A DNA stretch of 29,974 nucleotides. It comes from Chara braunii (lineage: Eukaryota > Streptophyta > Charophyceae > Charales > Characeae). Location of the stretch: the NCBI GenBank assembly GCA_003427395.1, contig BFEA01000021.1, positions 4,065,351-4,095,324 of the forward strand, given 5' to 3'. Within the stretch, counting starts at the first letter, position 1. Every line of letters begins with the position of its first letter. Positions 29,748-29,974 of this stretch are shown here, one piece after another. Under the pieces are notes generated by a model. That model did not search any database. It saw only the letters and a program-made list of their open reading frames with translations, and was not told the DNA's origin. A program made the translations under genes and the position numbers.

Positions 29748-29974
29748 GTCCTAGTCGACCGACGACGAGCCGCGCTTGGGACTTCAGCCCCCAAGATGTC
29801 GGTTCGCGTGCGGGTCCGATAGGCGTATTACTGCGCGTACCCCCTATGCTACAGCGAACGAGAAACGCCCTCGGCTGGTCCACCTCTGCGATTGCAACCG
29901 AGTAACTTTCGTACTATGGACTGGTAGCTTGGCGGGGATACGCCCACCGAAGGGATGTGACATCTCCCGTAAGG
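29748..29974 (+). repeat. Dispersed repeat family, copy 2 (runs off the window)
   Basis: Same ordered blocks as 13447-13690: GTCCTAGTCGACCGACG at 29748, CTACAGCGAACGAG at 29849, and GGGATACGCCC followed by AAGGG.TGTGACA near the end. Cut by the window edge. Confidence 0.75.

Overview
This window looks like repeat-rich nuclear DNA of a eukaryote, most likely of the green lineage. It has no operons, no ribosome-binding sites and no intact long gene. It does have a decayed Ty3/gypsy chromovirus, spliced-looking gene remnants with AG/GTAAGC borders, satellites, foldback elements, microsatellites, U6-snRNA-like sequence and one 50-N assembly gap. Four CAG-to-TAG-type stops in the retroelement fit CHG-methylation decay, a plant-like signature. 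A large-genome charophyte, moss or lycophyte is possible, but the species is inference only.

Region 1 (about 270-13250) is bounded by a giant inverted repeat. Left arm 278-1789 is repeated in reverse at 11326-13248. Each arm carries a ~91-bp satellite array with a central TTCGGTACCGAA palindrome, then a block of shuffled 'cctgaagtggtgaa' modules, then a splice-acceptor-like tract and the first codons of an exon. A third satellite array lies inside at 2742-3815. Also inside are two direct copies (1783-2556 and 6086-6861) of part of a spliced gene. The second copy is followed by a further in-phase exon at 7445-7562. The encoded C-terminus recalls KDZ-type (Kyakuja-Dileera-Zisupton) transposases, but that family name is tentative. 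One reading of the whole region is a ~13-kb DNA transposon or composite with long tandem-repeat termini, now decayed. Two independent foldback elements sit within it: 5387-6087 (342-bp near-identical arms, 17-nt loop) and 9644-10883 (AT-rich, about 0.5-kb arms).

Region 2 (13250-18500) holds one copy of a repeat family that recurs at the window's end (13447-13690 and 29748-29974). It also holds purine- and pyrimidine-rich low-complexity DNA, a 300-bp tandem duplication containing the assembly gap, and a 25/26-bp minisatellite. No gene is recognised.

Region 3 (18532-22350) is the chromovirus remnant, in order: gag zinc knuckle, protease, reverse transcriptase, RNase H, integrase, GPY/F module and chromodomain. 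It has about five frame changes and at least ten in-frame stops upstream of a still-open integrase-chromodomain segment. No matching LTR pair was found.

Region 4 (22351-29974) is GC-rich at first, with two tandem U6-like sequences (24173-24260 and 24353-24435) and hairpins. It then carries the most unusual signal: ten spaced stem-loops (27033-27866) that share the loop motif CATAAGATT while their stems change sequence yet mostly stay paired. A three-copy 120-bp repeat and the second copy of the region-2 repeat follow.
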